Position numbers and translations under genes: made by a program
The notes under the pieces: generated by a model
The model's database searches: none
Told to the model about the DNA's origin: nothing
Seen by the model: the letters and a program-made list of their open reading frames with translations, nothing else
Origin: Streptomyces sp. WMMB 322
Lineage (GTDB): Bacteria; Actinomycetota; Actinomycetes; Streptomycetales; Streptomycetaceae
Assembly (NCBI RefSeq): GCF_900090145.1
Contig: NZ_FMHI01000022.1
Location: 62,001 to 126,000 of the forward strand
DNA: 64,000 nucleotides
Reading direction: 5' to 3'
Shown here: positions 44,801 through 52,317 of the stretch, one piece after another
How positions within the stretch are numbered: the first letter of the stretch is position 1
Layout of the letters: each line of letters opens with the position of its first letter

Positions 44801-44855
44801 CTCCCTCCGCGAGAGCGAGGGCACGGCCCGCGCCGGAGGGGAGGCCGCCAGATGA
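41841..44855 (+). CDS. mrpA: Mrp Na+/H+ antiporter subunit A fused to MrpB domain
   Basis: 1004 residues from GTG 41841. The N-terminal NuoL/ND5-like proton channel contains the conserved Glu in VMWELTTVFSYLLIGH and the Lys in SKSALWPFSFWLPGAM and HAAAMVKAGVYL. The MrpA-specific C-terminal domain (DUF4040) holds LYVLHGAPDLALTQFAVET. The last 180 residues are a MrpB/MnhB domain (VFHPIIVLSLYLLFCAENLP, GGGFGAGLVAGLALSVRYLA), linked by a Gly/Pro/Arg-rich stretch. It is the main subunit of the multi-subunit membrane antiporter that exchanges Na+ for H+. It starts a six-gene operon with overlapping starts and stops. Confidence 0.93.
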   Translation: MLSLILLHFAGACCAPLLVRWTGTRAFLLLALIPAAALGWAVRQYTGVADGEALVERWPWMPDLDVGLDLRCDALALLMAAVVSGIGALVLVYCAGYFSRPAFSLGQFAGNLTAFAGAMLGLVLADDLIVLYVMWELTTVFSYLLIGHVPERRGNRLAALQALIVTVAGGLAMLVGFLMLGHAAGTYRISGILADPPPADGTVAVALVLILAGALSKSALWPFSFWLPGAMAAPTPVSAYLHAAAMVKAGVYLVARLAPAYAHAPPWQVTVLSLGAATMLFGGWRALRERDLKRLLAFGTVSQLGLLTVLTGTGTRDAALAGTALLLAHALFKAPLFLVVGIIDHATGTRRTDRLSGLARSMPAACAIAVTAGVSMAALPPVLGFPAKEAAFAALLHGGGAGVPGPVSVAVTAAVTAGSALTTAYTLRFLWGAFATKPVGEGIHEPTPVRAGTGLLLAAPPAVCALAGAALGPGVSSIAPLLSRYAHAFPPSGGTYELALWHGPGLALVLSVLAWLAGGALFLMGGRMERLGERLAVTDARHVFARLLSGLERTALEVTGTVQRGSLPVYLGTVLAVLIAAQSAAMIIAPPWRHAGPVRWFDSVPQLGVAVVVCMVAALCAASRQRMTAVVLAGVTGYGTAVLYVLHGAPDLALTQFAVETVSLVVFVLVLRRLPARFPDERRTSVPRRLTRLVTGLAAGGFAAVLTYVAGAARQAQPAGPELIAATRADGLKNVVATTLVDLRSWDTLGESAVLGVAAVGVTSLVFLRRRAGSPVTTVPQGAGPSAHVRRGLGAEGRGTHRAGHVWPVHAQQAGSGAPSPRPGAGAVPRRTWLTASGTLDPERRSVIFEVLARLVFHPIIVLSLYLLFCAENLPGGGFGAGLVAGLALSVRYLAGGRYELDAAAPVDAGFLLGLGLMTMTATGFAGLVLEGSVLKSGTYYGKLPVIGDFHAASPVLFDTGIYLLVLGAVLDVLRSLGSEIDRRVERSLRESEGTARAGGEAAR

Positions 44856-45484
44856 ACGAGACGGTCGCGCTGGTGGCCACCGGCGGTGCACTCATCGCCG
44901 CGGGCACGGTCCTGCTGCTCAGCCGTCCCCTCACGCGCATCGTTCTCGGCACGGTCGTGCTGGGCAACGGCGTCAACCTCCTGCTCCTGGCCACATCCGG
45001 AGCCGCCTCCCGAGCACCGCTGCTGTACAAGGTCACCGGGCCCCAGCGGATCTCTGACCCCCTGCCGCAGGCGTTCGTGCTGACCGCCATCGTCATCACC
45101 CTCGCCCTGACGGCGTTCCTCTCCGCCATGGCCTACCGCGCCTGGCAGCTCTCCGGCAGCGACGACGTGCAGGACGACGCGGAGGACCTGCGCGTCGCAC
45201 ACCGCGCCGAGCACGGCGAGGAACACCGCGAGGAGGGCTCACGACGCCTGCCGCGGGAACGTGAACGCCGCGCCAGGCGACGTGAGTTGCTCGCACTCGG
45301 CGAGGAGGACGAGCGGCTGGTCCGGGAGGGCGTCCCGGGGCGTCCGCGGCGCGCCGGTGCCCACTACCACGAGGCACGTCGCCGGGCCCGCGCCGAGACG
45401 CGCCCGTCCCACGTCCGTACCGCACGCAGGGACGAGGACCTGACCGACGACCTGTGGGAGACGATCCTCGGGGCGGACCGTTGA
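44852..45484 (+). CDS. mrpC: Mrp Na+/H+ antiporter subunit C
   Basis: 210 residues; ATG 44852 overlaps the mrpA stop (ATGA). The first 105 residues are the NuoK-like three-helix subunit (LVLGTVVLGNGVNLLLLATSG, DPLPQAFVLTAIVITLALTA). The remaining 100 are a highly charged Arg/Glu-rich tail not present in typical MrpC of about 115 residues; it should lie in the cytoplasm and its role is unknown. The next gene begins 55 bases later. Confidence 0.92.
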   Translation: MNETVALVATGGALIAAGTVLLLSRPLTRIVLGTVVLGNGVNLLLLATSGAASRAPLLYKVTGPQRISDPLPQAFVLTAIVITLALTAFLSAMAYRAWQLSGSDDVQDDAEDLRVAHRAEHGEEHREEGSRRLPRERERRARRRELLALGEEDERLVREGVPGRPRRAGAHYHEARRRARAETRPSHVRTARRDEDLTDDLWETILGADR

Positions 45485-45539
45485 AGGCCCCCGGCCCGGC
45501 ATCCGCACCCTCGGCCGACCGCGCCGCCGGAGACATCCG

Positions 45540-47234
45540 GTGATCGCCGCGGTACCCCCGGGCACCGACGGCCCGGCATCAGCGCTGGTGGCCCTGCCGG
45601 TGGTGCTGCCTCTCTTCGCCGCGGGACTCAAACTCGGCGTGGGCGTACGCCTCCAGCGCACCCAGCGCGTCATCAGCACCGTCGTCCTCGCGACCGTCCT
45701 GGCCGTGGCCCTCATGCTGCTCATCGACGCGGACAGATACGGCCCGCAGGTGATGTACGCCGGAGGCTGGAAGCCGCCGGTCGGCATCGTCCTCGTCGCC
45801 GACCGGCTCTCGTCGCTGATGCTGGTGATCTCCTCGTCCGTGACGCTGTGCGTGCTGCTCTACTCGGTCGGCCAGGGCATGGCGGACCGGGAGGAGGGCA
45901 CCCCCATGTCGGTCTTCCACCCCGCCTATCTCGTGCTGGTGGCCGGGGTCTCCGACACCTTCCTCGCCGGTGATCTCTTCAACCTCTACGTCGGGTTCGA
46001 GATCATGCTGACCGCCAGCTATGTCCTGCTGACGCTCGGCGGCACCGTCACGCGCATCCGGGCCGGAGCCACTTACGCGATCGTCTCGCTGCTCTCCTCC
46101 GTGCTCTTCCTCGCGGCGGTCGCCGTCGTCTACGCGGCCACTGGCACCGTGACCATGGCCGAACTCGCCCGCCGCTTCGACGAACTGCCGGGCGGGGTAT
46201 CCCTGTTGGCGCAGATCTCGCTGCTGGCTGTCTTCTGCACCAAAGCCGCCGTCTTCCCCCTCGCCGCGTGGCTGCCCGACTCCTATCCGACGGCGCCCGC
46301 CCCCGTCACCGCAGTCTTCGCGGGACTGCTCACCAAGGTCGGCATCTACGCGATACTGCGCACGCAGACCCTGCTCTTCCCGGGAAACAGGCTCAGCGAC
46401 GTACTGATGGTGCTCGCGCTGCTCTCACTGCTCGTGGGAATCCTGGGCGCGGTCGCACAGACCGACCTGAAGAGGCTCCTTTCCTTCACCCTCATCAGCC
46501 ACATCGGTTTCATGGTCTTCGGTATCGCCCTGGCCACCCGCGCCGGATTCGCCGGCTCGGTCTTCTACGTCGTGCACCACATCACGGTGCAGACCACCCT
46601 CTTCCTCGTCGTCGGGCTCGTCGAACGCCGCGGTGTCACCACCGACCTGCGGCGGCTCGGCGGCATCGCGAAACTCTCACCCGCCCTGGGGCTGGTCTTC
46701 TTCGTCCCGGCCATGAACCTCGCGGGTATGCCGCCGATGTCGGGGTTCCTGGGCAAGTTCGGGCTGCTCCGCGCGGGCGTCGCACACGGCGGCGCAATGA
46801 CGTACGTGCTGATCGCGGCGGGCTCCGCCACGAGTCTGCTCACCCTCTACGCCCTCGCCAAGGCGTGGAACCTCGGTTTCTGGCGGGCGGCGCCGCCGCA
46901 GCTGTACGTGGTGGGGGTCGTCCTCGACACCGTCGAGACGGACGAGGAGACACCGGGGGAACCCGCCGCCGTGTCCGAAGCGGGAGCCACCCCCGGGGGC
47001 AGCGGGGCGGTCGACGTCGACGTGCTCGCCGGGCGGGCCGAGGCCGCGAGCTTCGGCGGCCGCGCCATCACCACCGGTCAGCCGCCGGCGGCGATGCTCG
47101 CCCCGACGGTGGCGCTCGTCGCGTTCGGGCTGGCCTTCACCGTGTTCGCGGGGCCGCTGTCCTCGCTGACGGTCCGCGTGGCCGACGAGCTGACCGCACG
47201 CACGCCCTACGTGACGGCGGTGACGGGACGATGA
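45540..47234 (+). CDS. mrpD: Mrp Na+/H+ antiporter subunit D
   Basis: 564 residues from GTG 45540 with GGAGA 7 bases upstream. A NuoN/ND2-like channel with about 14 helices: GFEIMLTASYVLLTLGGTV holds the conserved Glu, TKAAVFPLAAWLPDSYPTAP the conserved Lys, and QTDLKRLLSFTLISHIGFM is typical. A hydrophilic loop rich in Glu/Gly (about 455-505) interrupts the last helices. It provides the second ion-translocating channel of the complex. Confidence 0.93.
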   Translation: MIAAVPPGTDGPASALVALPVVLPLFAAGLKLGVGVRLQRTQRVISTVVLATVLAVALMLLIDADRYGPQVMYAGGWKPPVGIVLVADRLSSLMLVISSSVTLCVLLYSVGQGMADREEGTPMSVFHPAYLVLVAGVSDTFLAGDLFNLYVGFEIMLTASYVLLTLGGTVTRIRAGATYAIVSLLSSVLFLAAVAVVYAATGTVTMAELARRFDELPGGVSLLAQISLLAVFCTKAAVFPLAAWLPDSYPTAPAPVTAVFAGLLTKVGIYAILRTQTLLFPGNRLSDVLMVLALLSLLVGILGAVAQTDLKRLLSFTLISHIGFMVFGIALATRAGFAGSVFYVVHHITVQTTLFLVVGLVERRGVTTDLRRLGGIAKLSPALGLVFFVPAMNLAGMPPMSGFLGKFGLLRAGVAHGGAMTYVLIAAGSATSLLTLYALAKAWNLGFWRAAPPQLYVVGVVLDTVETDEETPGEPAAVSEAGATPGGSGAVDVDVLAGRAEAASFGGRAITTGQPPAAMLAPTVALVAFGLAFTVFAGPLSSLTVRVADELTARTPYVTAVTGR

Positions 47235-47980
47235 GCGAACAACCGCAGACCGGACCGGATACGCCCCAGGGCACCCCACCGGGCGGACCGCCGGGCGCGG
47301 CACGCGGCGGGCCACCGGGCGGCAGCCCCCGCGGCCGCAGACGTCTCTCGGCGGCACAGTGGCCGACGGTGCTGGGACTGACCGTCGTGTGGGTGCTGTT
47401 GTGGGGCACGTTCAGCGTCGCCGACGTGGTCACCGGCATCCTCGTCGGCCTCGTCGTGTGCGTCGTCTTCCCGCTGCCGCCGATCGAGACCCAAGTGCGG
47501 CTGCGTCCTGTGGGCCTCCTGCGGTTCACCGTCCGGTTCGTCATCGACATGACCGTCTCCACCTGGCGCCTCAACCGGTACATCCTCGGGCCGCGGCCGC
47601 CGCTGTGCGCGGTGCTGGCCGTGCGGATGCGCACCCCCAGCGACCTGATGCTGACGGCGACGTCCGTCGCGGTCGCAGCCGTACCCGGCAGCAACGTCCT
47701 CGACGTGCACCGCGCGTCCGGGACGCTGTTCGTGCACGTGGTGGGGGCCGGGGGAGAGGCGGAATGGGAGCGGGCCCGCTACGAGGTGCTGCGCCTGGAG
47801 GACCGCGTCGTACGGGCCTTCGGCACGCGCGCCGACATCGCCGCGCTCGACGCCTGGGAGCGTCACGGGCCGGCGAACGGCAGCGGCGGCTCTCCCGGAT
47901 TCGACGGGCCCGGCCCCGGAGCCGGCCCGGGCGGCACCGATGACACCGGTGGGAGGAGCGGCCCGTGGAAGCGGTCCTGA
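47231..47980 (+). CDS. mrpE: Mrp Na+/H+ antiporter subunit E
   Basis: 249 residues; ATG 47231 overlaps the mrpD stop. Long Gly/Pro-rich tails at both ends (about 1-38 and 210-249) flank a MrpE core with two N-terminal helices (VLGLTVVWVLLWGTFSVADV and VTGILVGLVVCVVFPL), then RFTVRFVIDMTVSTWRL and SDLMLTATSVAVAAVPGS. The core is normal; the tails are longer than in the 160-residue Bacillus protein. Confidence 0.9.
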   Translation: MSEQPQTGPDTPQGTPPGGPPGAARGGPPGGSPRGRRRLSAAQWPTVLGLTVVWVLLWGTFSVADVVTGILVGLVVCVVFPLPPIETQVRLRPVGLLRFTVRFVIDMTVSTWRLNRYILGPRPPLCAVLAVRMRTPSDLMLTATSVAVAAVPGSNVLDVHRASGTLFVHVVGAGGEAEWERARYEVLRLEDRVVRAFGTRADIAALDAWERHGPANGSGGSPGFDGPGPGAGPGGTDDTGGRSGPWKRS

Positions 47981-48360
47981 GCATCGTCATCGCCCTGCTG
48001 CTCACCTCCGGTGTGCTCGTCACCGTGAGGCTGGTGCGCGGACCCTCCACGCTGGACCGGGCCGTCGCGCTCGACGCGCTCGTCGCGGTGGTGATGGCCG
48101 GAATCGGTGTACTGACCGCGGCGCGCCAGATCCCGTACTACCTCCCGGCGTTGCTCGTCCTCGCCTTTCTGGGCTTCACCGGTTCCGTGAGCATTGCCCG
48201 CTTCCTCGCGCTGCGGGACGAGGCCGGAAGCGAGGATCCCGACGTGGACGACGGAGGAGACCGGCAGACAGCGGGGCACGACAGCGCCGCTCAGCCCGGC
48301 GGACCGGGCGGCGGACCTGAAGCGAGCGGCGGCACGGCGGAGCAGGGGAGTGGCGGATGA
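47965..48360 (+). CDS. mrpF: Mrp Na+/H+ antiporter subunit F
   Basis: 131 residues; GTG 47965 lies inside the end of mrpE after GGGAGGAG. Three helices carry the MrpF pattern VRLVRGPSTLDRAVALDALV and ALLVLAFLGFTGSVSIARFL. The C-terminal 40 residues are Gly/Asp-rich and probably disordered. Confidence 0.92.
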   Translation: MEAVLSIVIALLLTSGVLVTVRLVRGPSTLDRAVALDALVAVVMAGIGVLTAARQIPYYLPALLVLAFLGFTGSVSIARFLALRDEAGSEDPDVDDGGDRQTAGHDSAAQPGGPGGGPEASGGTAEQGSGG

Positions 48361-48737
48361 CCTGGACCCAGCACAACTGGTCGGAGGCCGCGGACGTGGC
48401 GTCCCTGGTCTGCATGCTCGCGGGTGCCGTGCTGTGTCTGCTCGCCGGGATCGGGATGGTGCGGCTGCCCGACGTCCTCACGCGCATGCACGCCGCGACG
48501 AAACCACAGGTGCTGGGCCTGCTGCTCGTGCTCGTCGGGGCCGGGCTGCGGCTGCGCAACGTTGCGGACCTGGGGACGCTGGCCCTGGTCGGTTTCTTCC
48601 AGCTGCTGACGGTCCCGGTCGCGGCGCACATGGTCGGCCGGGCCGCCTATCGCACCGGAAGGACGGACCGTGAACATCTTGTCGTCGACGAGCTCGGCAC
48701 GGCACCCGGCAAGAACCGCGACGGTCGGGACGGTTAG
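48357..48737 (+). CDS. mrpG: Mrp Na+/H+ antiporter subunit G
   Basis: 126 residues; ATG 48357 overlaps the mrpF stop (ATGA). It has three helices and the MrpG signature GMVRLPDVLTRMHAATKPQV, followed by TVPVAAHMVGRAAYRTG. It is the last gene of the operon; a 250-base gap follows. Confidence 0.92.
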   Translation: MTWTQHNWSEAADVASLVCMLAGAVLCLLAGIGMVRLPDVLTRMHAATKPQVLGLLLVLVGAGLRLRNVADLGTLALVGFFQLLTVPVAAHMVGRAAYRTGRTDREHLVVDELGTAPGKNRDGRDG

Positions 48738-48870
48738 CCGGCGGGGCGGACAGCCGGACGGGTGCCCCGGCGGACGAGCGTCCGTCCGGGTCCGGCAGGG
48801 GGTACGGCCTGCTTTCGCGCGGAACACGGCGAAACGGTGGATTTTCCGTGACCGGAGGCCTCCACTGCGG

Positions 48871-48882
48871 TTCACCGGTGAA
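48871..48882. promoter_or_regulatory. Perfect palindrome TTCACCGGTGAA
   Basis: This 12-base perfect palindrome lies 106 bases before the anti-sigma-type ATPase start. It may be an operator; no regulator is evident. Confidence 0.35.
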
Positions 48883-48987
48883 TGCCCCCGCGTCCCACGG
48901 GAAGAACCTCCCAAGGTCTCGATTCGCGCAGCCGGCCGGCCGCCCGTTCCACGGGCAGCGAGCCGGAACCGAGAGGAAGTGAACGTC

Positions 48988-49404
48988 ATGCGCGTGAGCC
49001 CGCGTCCGTCGCGGCGCACCGCACGCGTCGAGTACACACTGCCGCGGAGTGCCGCATCGGCCCGCACGGCGCGGCAGTTGACGACCGGATTCCTCACCGG
49101 CACCCGCACACCGCCCGAGGCGGCGGGGCAGGTTGAGGAGGCCGCGCTGGTCGTCTCCGAACTCGTCACCAACGCCGCGCTGCACGGCGGCGGCCGCTGC
49201 CGCCTGCGACTGAGCAGCGGTGAGGGAACGGTCACCGTCGCGGTCCGCGACGACGGCGGTCTGCTGCCCCGAGTGCACCACGCGGGAAGTGAATGCGAAC
49301 GCGGTCGTGGCATCGCGATGGTCAGCCGTATCGCCCGGCGTCTCGACGTCACCACCGCACCCGGTGGAGGCAAGACAGTCAGCGCCGTGCTGGACGCCGC
49401 ATGA
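48988..49404 (+). CDS. ATP-binding protein, anti-sigma-factor kinase type (HATPase_c)
   Basis: 138 residues from ATG 48988 after GAGAGGAAG; GTG 48979 is in frame but too close to that site. It is a stand-alone GHKL ATPase: N-box AALVVSELVTNAALHGGG, G1 box VAVRDDGG and G2-like ERGRGIAMVSRIARRL. Streptomyces has dozens of such RsbW/SpoIIAB-like proteins, which bind a sigma factor or phosphorylate a STAS partner. A STAS-like gene lies convergently downstream. Confidence 0.88.
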   Translation: MRVSPRPSRRTARVEYTLPRSAASARTARQLTTGFLTGTRTPPEAAGQVEEAALVVSELVTNAALHGGGRCRLRLSSGEGTVTVAVRDDGGLLPRVHHAGSECERGRGIAMVSRIARRLDVTTAPGGGKTVSAVLDAA

Positions 49405-49478
49405 CTCTTCTGCATCCCGCCTGACTCTCCGGCCGCCTTCAAGTGACTTCGGTCTGCGCGGGCCGGCTGCGCCCCCGT

Positions 49479-49901
49479 TCAGGGCTGCCGTGACCACTCC
49501 GCCCACGCAGAGGCGACATCGGAGTGGAAGCGGCACCGGCTGTCCGCTTCCAGCGGGCCCCGGAAACTCTCGTGCACTCCGACGATGTGGAAGCGCAGAC
49601 GGCCACCGGGCGGTAACAGCCGGGAAAGGTCGGGTGCGGGGAGCGGCTCGCCCGGGCGCACCGCGTTGAGATCGAGGAAGAACTGCGTCCGCTCGTCCGT
49701 GACACGGGCGCAGAGACTGTAGTGCAGCACTCTGAGTGTCGCGGTGCACAGGGTGCCGCTCACTGCCATCCACACACGCCGGCCCGCGACCGCAAGGACT
49801 CTGACCTGTATCGTCGGCGTCCCCATGAAAGCCCTTGTCGAGACGGTGTGTTCGGGCACAACGAGCAACACATCTGCCGGCGCGGTTCCGTACGGACTCA
49901 T
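49479..49901 (-). CDS. Hypothetical protein, possible STAS-like domain
   Basis: 140 residues from ATG 49901. No good ribosome site precedes it; ATG 49826 (MGTPTIQVRV) has AAGGG 6 bases upstream and would give 115 residues. From there the pattern IQVRVLAVAGRRVWMAVSGT, then a helix, then RTQFFLDLNAV and PPGGRLRFHIVGV resembles the strand-helix-strand order of anti-sigma antagonists. The phosphorylatable Ser/Thr after the DLNAV strand is not obvious. The call rests on this loose pattern and on the adjacent HATPase gene. Confidence 0.45.
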   Translation of the reverse strand: MSPYGTAPADVLLVVPEHTVSTRAFMGTPTIQVRVLAVAGRRVWMAVSGTLCTATLRVLHYSLCARVTDERTQFFLDLNAVRPGEPLPAPDLSRLLPPGGRLRFHIVGVHESFRGPLEADSRCRFHSDVASAWAEWSRQP

Positions 49902-50219
49902 CCGGTGCAGCTGCGGTTCTCGTTGGCGCACACAACTATCACGGCCGGTGCGGCATTCGGACAGGTGGGTCACCGACAGGCACGTTCTCGCCGCAATTCC
50001 TCACGAGAACACGCCGGTTCGCGGCGGGCAGCGGCAGCCGGCAGCGGGTGCTTCGTGGCCGGCCGTCATCCGCCGGGCCGCCGCACCACCGGGGAGGCTC
50101 ACAGGTCACGGCAGAACGCGTTTGTTCGGCTCCCAGGGGCTCCGGGGCGCGCTTCGCATGACGCCCGGGGAGGGGCCGGCCGCCCCTCCGTACAGTCGGC
50201 GCGCCCCTCCAACCAGCTT
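49902..50219. other. Intergenic region with prmC terminator
   Basis: This 318-base gap between two minus-strand genes contains the hairpin GGAGGGGC (50169-50176) / GCCCCTCC (50182-50189), 30 bases after the methyltransferase stop codon, a likely terminator. The rest should hold the promoter of the STAS-like gene; no boxes are clear. Confidence 0.55.
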
Positions 50220-51074
50220 CTAGCCAGGGCGCGTTGAGCTGCGCGGCCCGCCCGGCTCCGTCCCGGCGAGGACCGTCGCGCCCAGCTCTTCGCAACGCTC
50301 CACCCGCACCGCCAGCCCGCTGCCCTCCATCGCTGCGGTCGCCGCTTCGGCCTGTGCCTCGCCGGCCTCCATGAACAGATGACCGTGCGGCGCCAGCCAC
50401 CGCGGCGCCTCAGCCACGACGCGTCGCAGCATCTCCAGTCCGTCGCTGCCGCCGTCCAGTGCCGCCCGCGGCTCGTGGACGCGTGCCTCCGCCGGAAGCA
50501 GACTCAACGAACCCGTCGGTACGTAGGGGACGTTGGCGAGCAGTACCTCGATGCGGCCGCGCAGCCCGGCAGGCAGTCCGTCGAAGAGATCCCCCTCATG
50601 GACCCGGCCGCCGACGTCCGCGAGGTTACGCCGAGCGCACCGCACCGCCACGTGGTCGACGTCCGAGGCGTGCAACTCGACCGCTCCGTAGGGCTCGTGA
50701 CCGGGCCCGGCCACCGCCGCCGCCAGCGCCATGCCCAATGCACCGGAGCCGCAGCACAGATCGACGACGAGAGCACCGGGACGGGTGAGCGCTGCGGCAC
50801 ACCGTACGAGGAACTCGGTGCGCCGCCGGGGCACGAAGACCCCGGGCTCCAGCGCGATCCGCAGACCGCAGAACTCCGCACGGCCCAGGACGTGTTCGAG
50901 CGGGAGGCCGGCGGCTCTGCGCTCCGCCATGGCGGCGAGTTCCCCGGCGGTGGCGGCCGCGGAGAGCATCAAGTCGGCCTCCTCCTCGGCGAAGACACAG
51001 CCGGCCTCGCGCAGCCTGGCTTCCAGCGCGGAGCGGGAGAGCGAGGAGGGGAGAGCAGAAGGACTCACAGACAT
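50220..51074 (-). CDS. PrmC/HemK-family N5-glutamine methyltransferase-like protein
   Basis: 284 residues from ATG 51074. The SAM-binding domain has VVDLCCGSGALGMALA, a second acidic strand in ELHASDVDH, and NVPYVPTG in place of the NPPY of glutamine/adenine N-methyltransferases. An N-terminal helical domain with GLPLEHVLGRAEFCGLRIAL and VFVPRRRTEFLV is PrmC-like. The NVPY variant marks the paralogous group common in Streptomyces rather than the release-factor methyltransferase itself. The target is unknown. It lies upstream of, and divergent in function from, the GBL genes. Confidence 0.8.
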   Translation of the reverse strand: MSVSPSALPSSLSRSALEARLREAGCVFAEEEADLMLSAAATAGELAAMAERRAAGLPLEHVLGRAEFCGLRIALEPGVFVPRRRTEFLVRCAAALTRPGALVVDLCCGSGALGMALAAAVAGPGHEPYGAVELHASDVDHVAVRCARRNLADVGGRVHEGDLFDGLPAGLRGRIEVLLANVPYVPTGSLSLLPAEARVHEPRAALDGGSDGLEMLRRVVAEAPRWLAPHGHLFMEAGEAQAEAATAAMEGSGLAVRVERCEELGATVLAGTEPGGPRSSTRPG

Positions 51075-51237
51075 ACGGGCACGCCTCTCGGGATTCCGGG
51101 GGTGCTTCCGGTTCCGGGCTCCGCGCGGGCTCAGGCCGGCGGGACGGCACGCCCGCGGGAGAGGAGCGGAACACCCAGTTCCACAGCGCTGATCGGTCCC
51201 ACCTCCCCGGGCCTGGTGTGCGGCTGGGCCGGTAACC

Positions 51238-52236
51238 CTACCCGAGCGCCGGGGGGCGCGCAGCGTTCCCGGCCTCCGTCCTGAAGCCGACGAGACCGGT
51301 GAAGGCCTCCTTGCCGTGCTGGGTGACGGACACCGTCAGGGTGCGCTCGCGCGCGGGCCGGTCCTCGTCCCCCGCCTCGTCCGGGCCGGGTGAGACCTCG
51401 ACCCAGCTTGGGGCGTCCAGGTCGACGTAGCGATGGAACTCGGCCTCCATGCGGGTCAGCCCCGGACGGTGCGGGGCAGCGGCGAGGTGCGCCGACTGCC
51501 GGGCGGCTTCCATCAACAGCATGCCCGGAGCGTGGTCGACGGGGTGGTCGAAGAGCCAGGGGCTCGTGGTGAGCACCCGCAGCTGACGGCGGCCGCCGCT
51601 CCCGACACCGGCCGGGGCGAGCACCACCTCGCGTTCGCTCTCCCGGCCCACGAGTGAGGGAGTCAGCGCCGGCGGCGGTGCGAGAGCGGCGGCCATGGCG
51701 TCCGGCGGCGAGGGAGTGCCGGGTCCACGGAGCCTGCCGTAGATCTGAGGGCTGTGCGCGGTGTACACGGTGGAGGCGCTGCCGATGACCCGGCCCGCGC
51801 TCCGCACGGTCATGCTCAGCGTTATCCGGCGCGGCCGCTTGCCGCGAACGGGAGCCTCCGCGGCCGAGAGGTGCAGCACCACCTCGGCCGGCGCGCCGGT
51901 AACCGGTAAGAACGGCGTGGAGAACGTGCAGTGGTGGTGATCCCAGATGAGCTGGTGCCCCGGCGGCACCCCGTATGCGGCGTGCGCGATCAGCGGCAGC
52001 ACCTGACGCGTCGTCTCCACCAGCAGCATCGGATCCTGTACGCCGTCATCGTCCGTACGCCAGAAGCCGTGGTCCCGCGGCCACTGCGCGCCCACCTCGA
52101 ACTCGCGCTGTCCGCACCGCCGCCAGCCCGTCAGCAGCACTTCCGAGTGGGCGGTCTTGTGCACGAACTCCCGTGGCACCGGCCACGAGTACGCTGTGCT
52201 CTCCGGCAGATCGGGCACAGCGGGGGTGTGAGCCAT
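51238..52236 (-). CDS. AfsA/ScbA-family gamma-butyrolactone synthase
   Basis: 332 residues from ATG 52236 after GGAGGG. Two hotdog-like A-factor repeats are visible: FVHKTAHSEVLLTGWRR with AQWPRDHGFW, and PWLFDHPVDHAPGMLLMEAA. AfsA-type enzymes condense a beta-ketoacyl thioester with dihydroxyacetone phosphate, the first step to A-factor-like hormones. Codon 110 (51909-51907) is TTA, so translation should need the bldA tRNA. It is divergent from the receptor gene with an 81-base gap, the same arrangement as scbA/scbR. Confidence 0.9.
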   Translation of the reverse strand: MAHTPAVPDLPESTAYSWPVPREFVHKTAHSEVLLTGWRRCGQREFEVGAQWPRDHGFWRTDDDGVQDPMLLVETTRQVLPLIAHAAYGVPPGHQLIWDHHHCTFSTPFLPVTGAPAEVVLHLSAAEAPVRGKRPRRITLSMTVRSAGRVIGSASTVYTAHSPQIYGRLRGPGTPSPPDAMAAALAPPPALTPSLVGRESEREVVLAPAGVGSGGRRQLRVLTTSPWLFDHPVDHAPGMLLMEAARQSAHLAAAPHRPGLTRMEAEFHRYVDLDAPSWVEVSPGPDEAGDEDRPARERTLTVSVTQHGKEAFTGLVGFRTEAGNAARPPALG

Positions 52237-52317
52237 GCGGCCCTCCGGGTGGGATGGTGTCCGAGGTTGACGTGATCTGTGCCTGAAAACGATAGAACCT
52301 TCAGGGGGCGAGGTCCG

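Noticed and set aside
41517..44891. Minus-strand frame of 1124 codons across mrpA
   Set aside because: Low-complexity Gly/Glu/His/Gln composition antisense to a clear MrpA; a shadow frame.
52237..52317. ARE site between synthase and receptor genes
   Set aside because: TGAA...TTCA symmetry at 52284-52303 covers only four bases per arm and does not resemble the GTATGTTT half-site.
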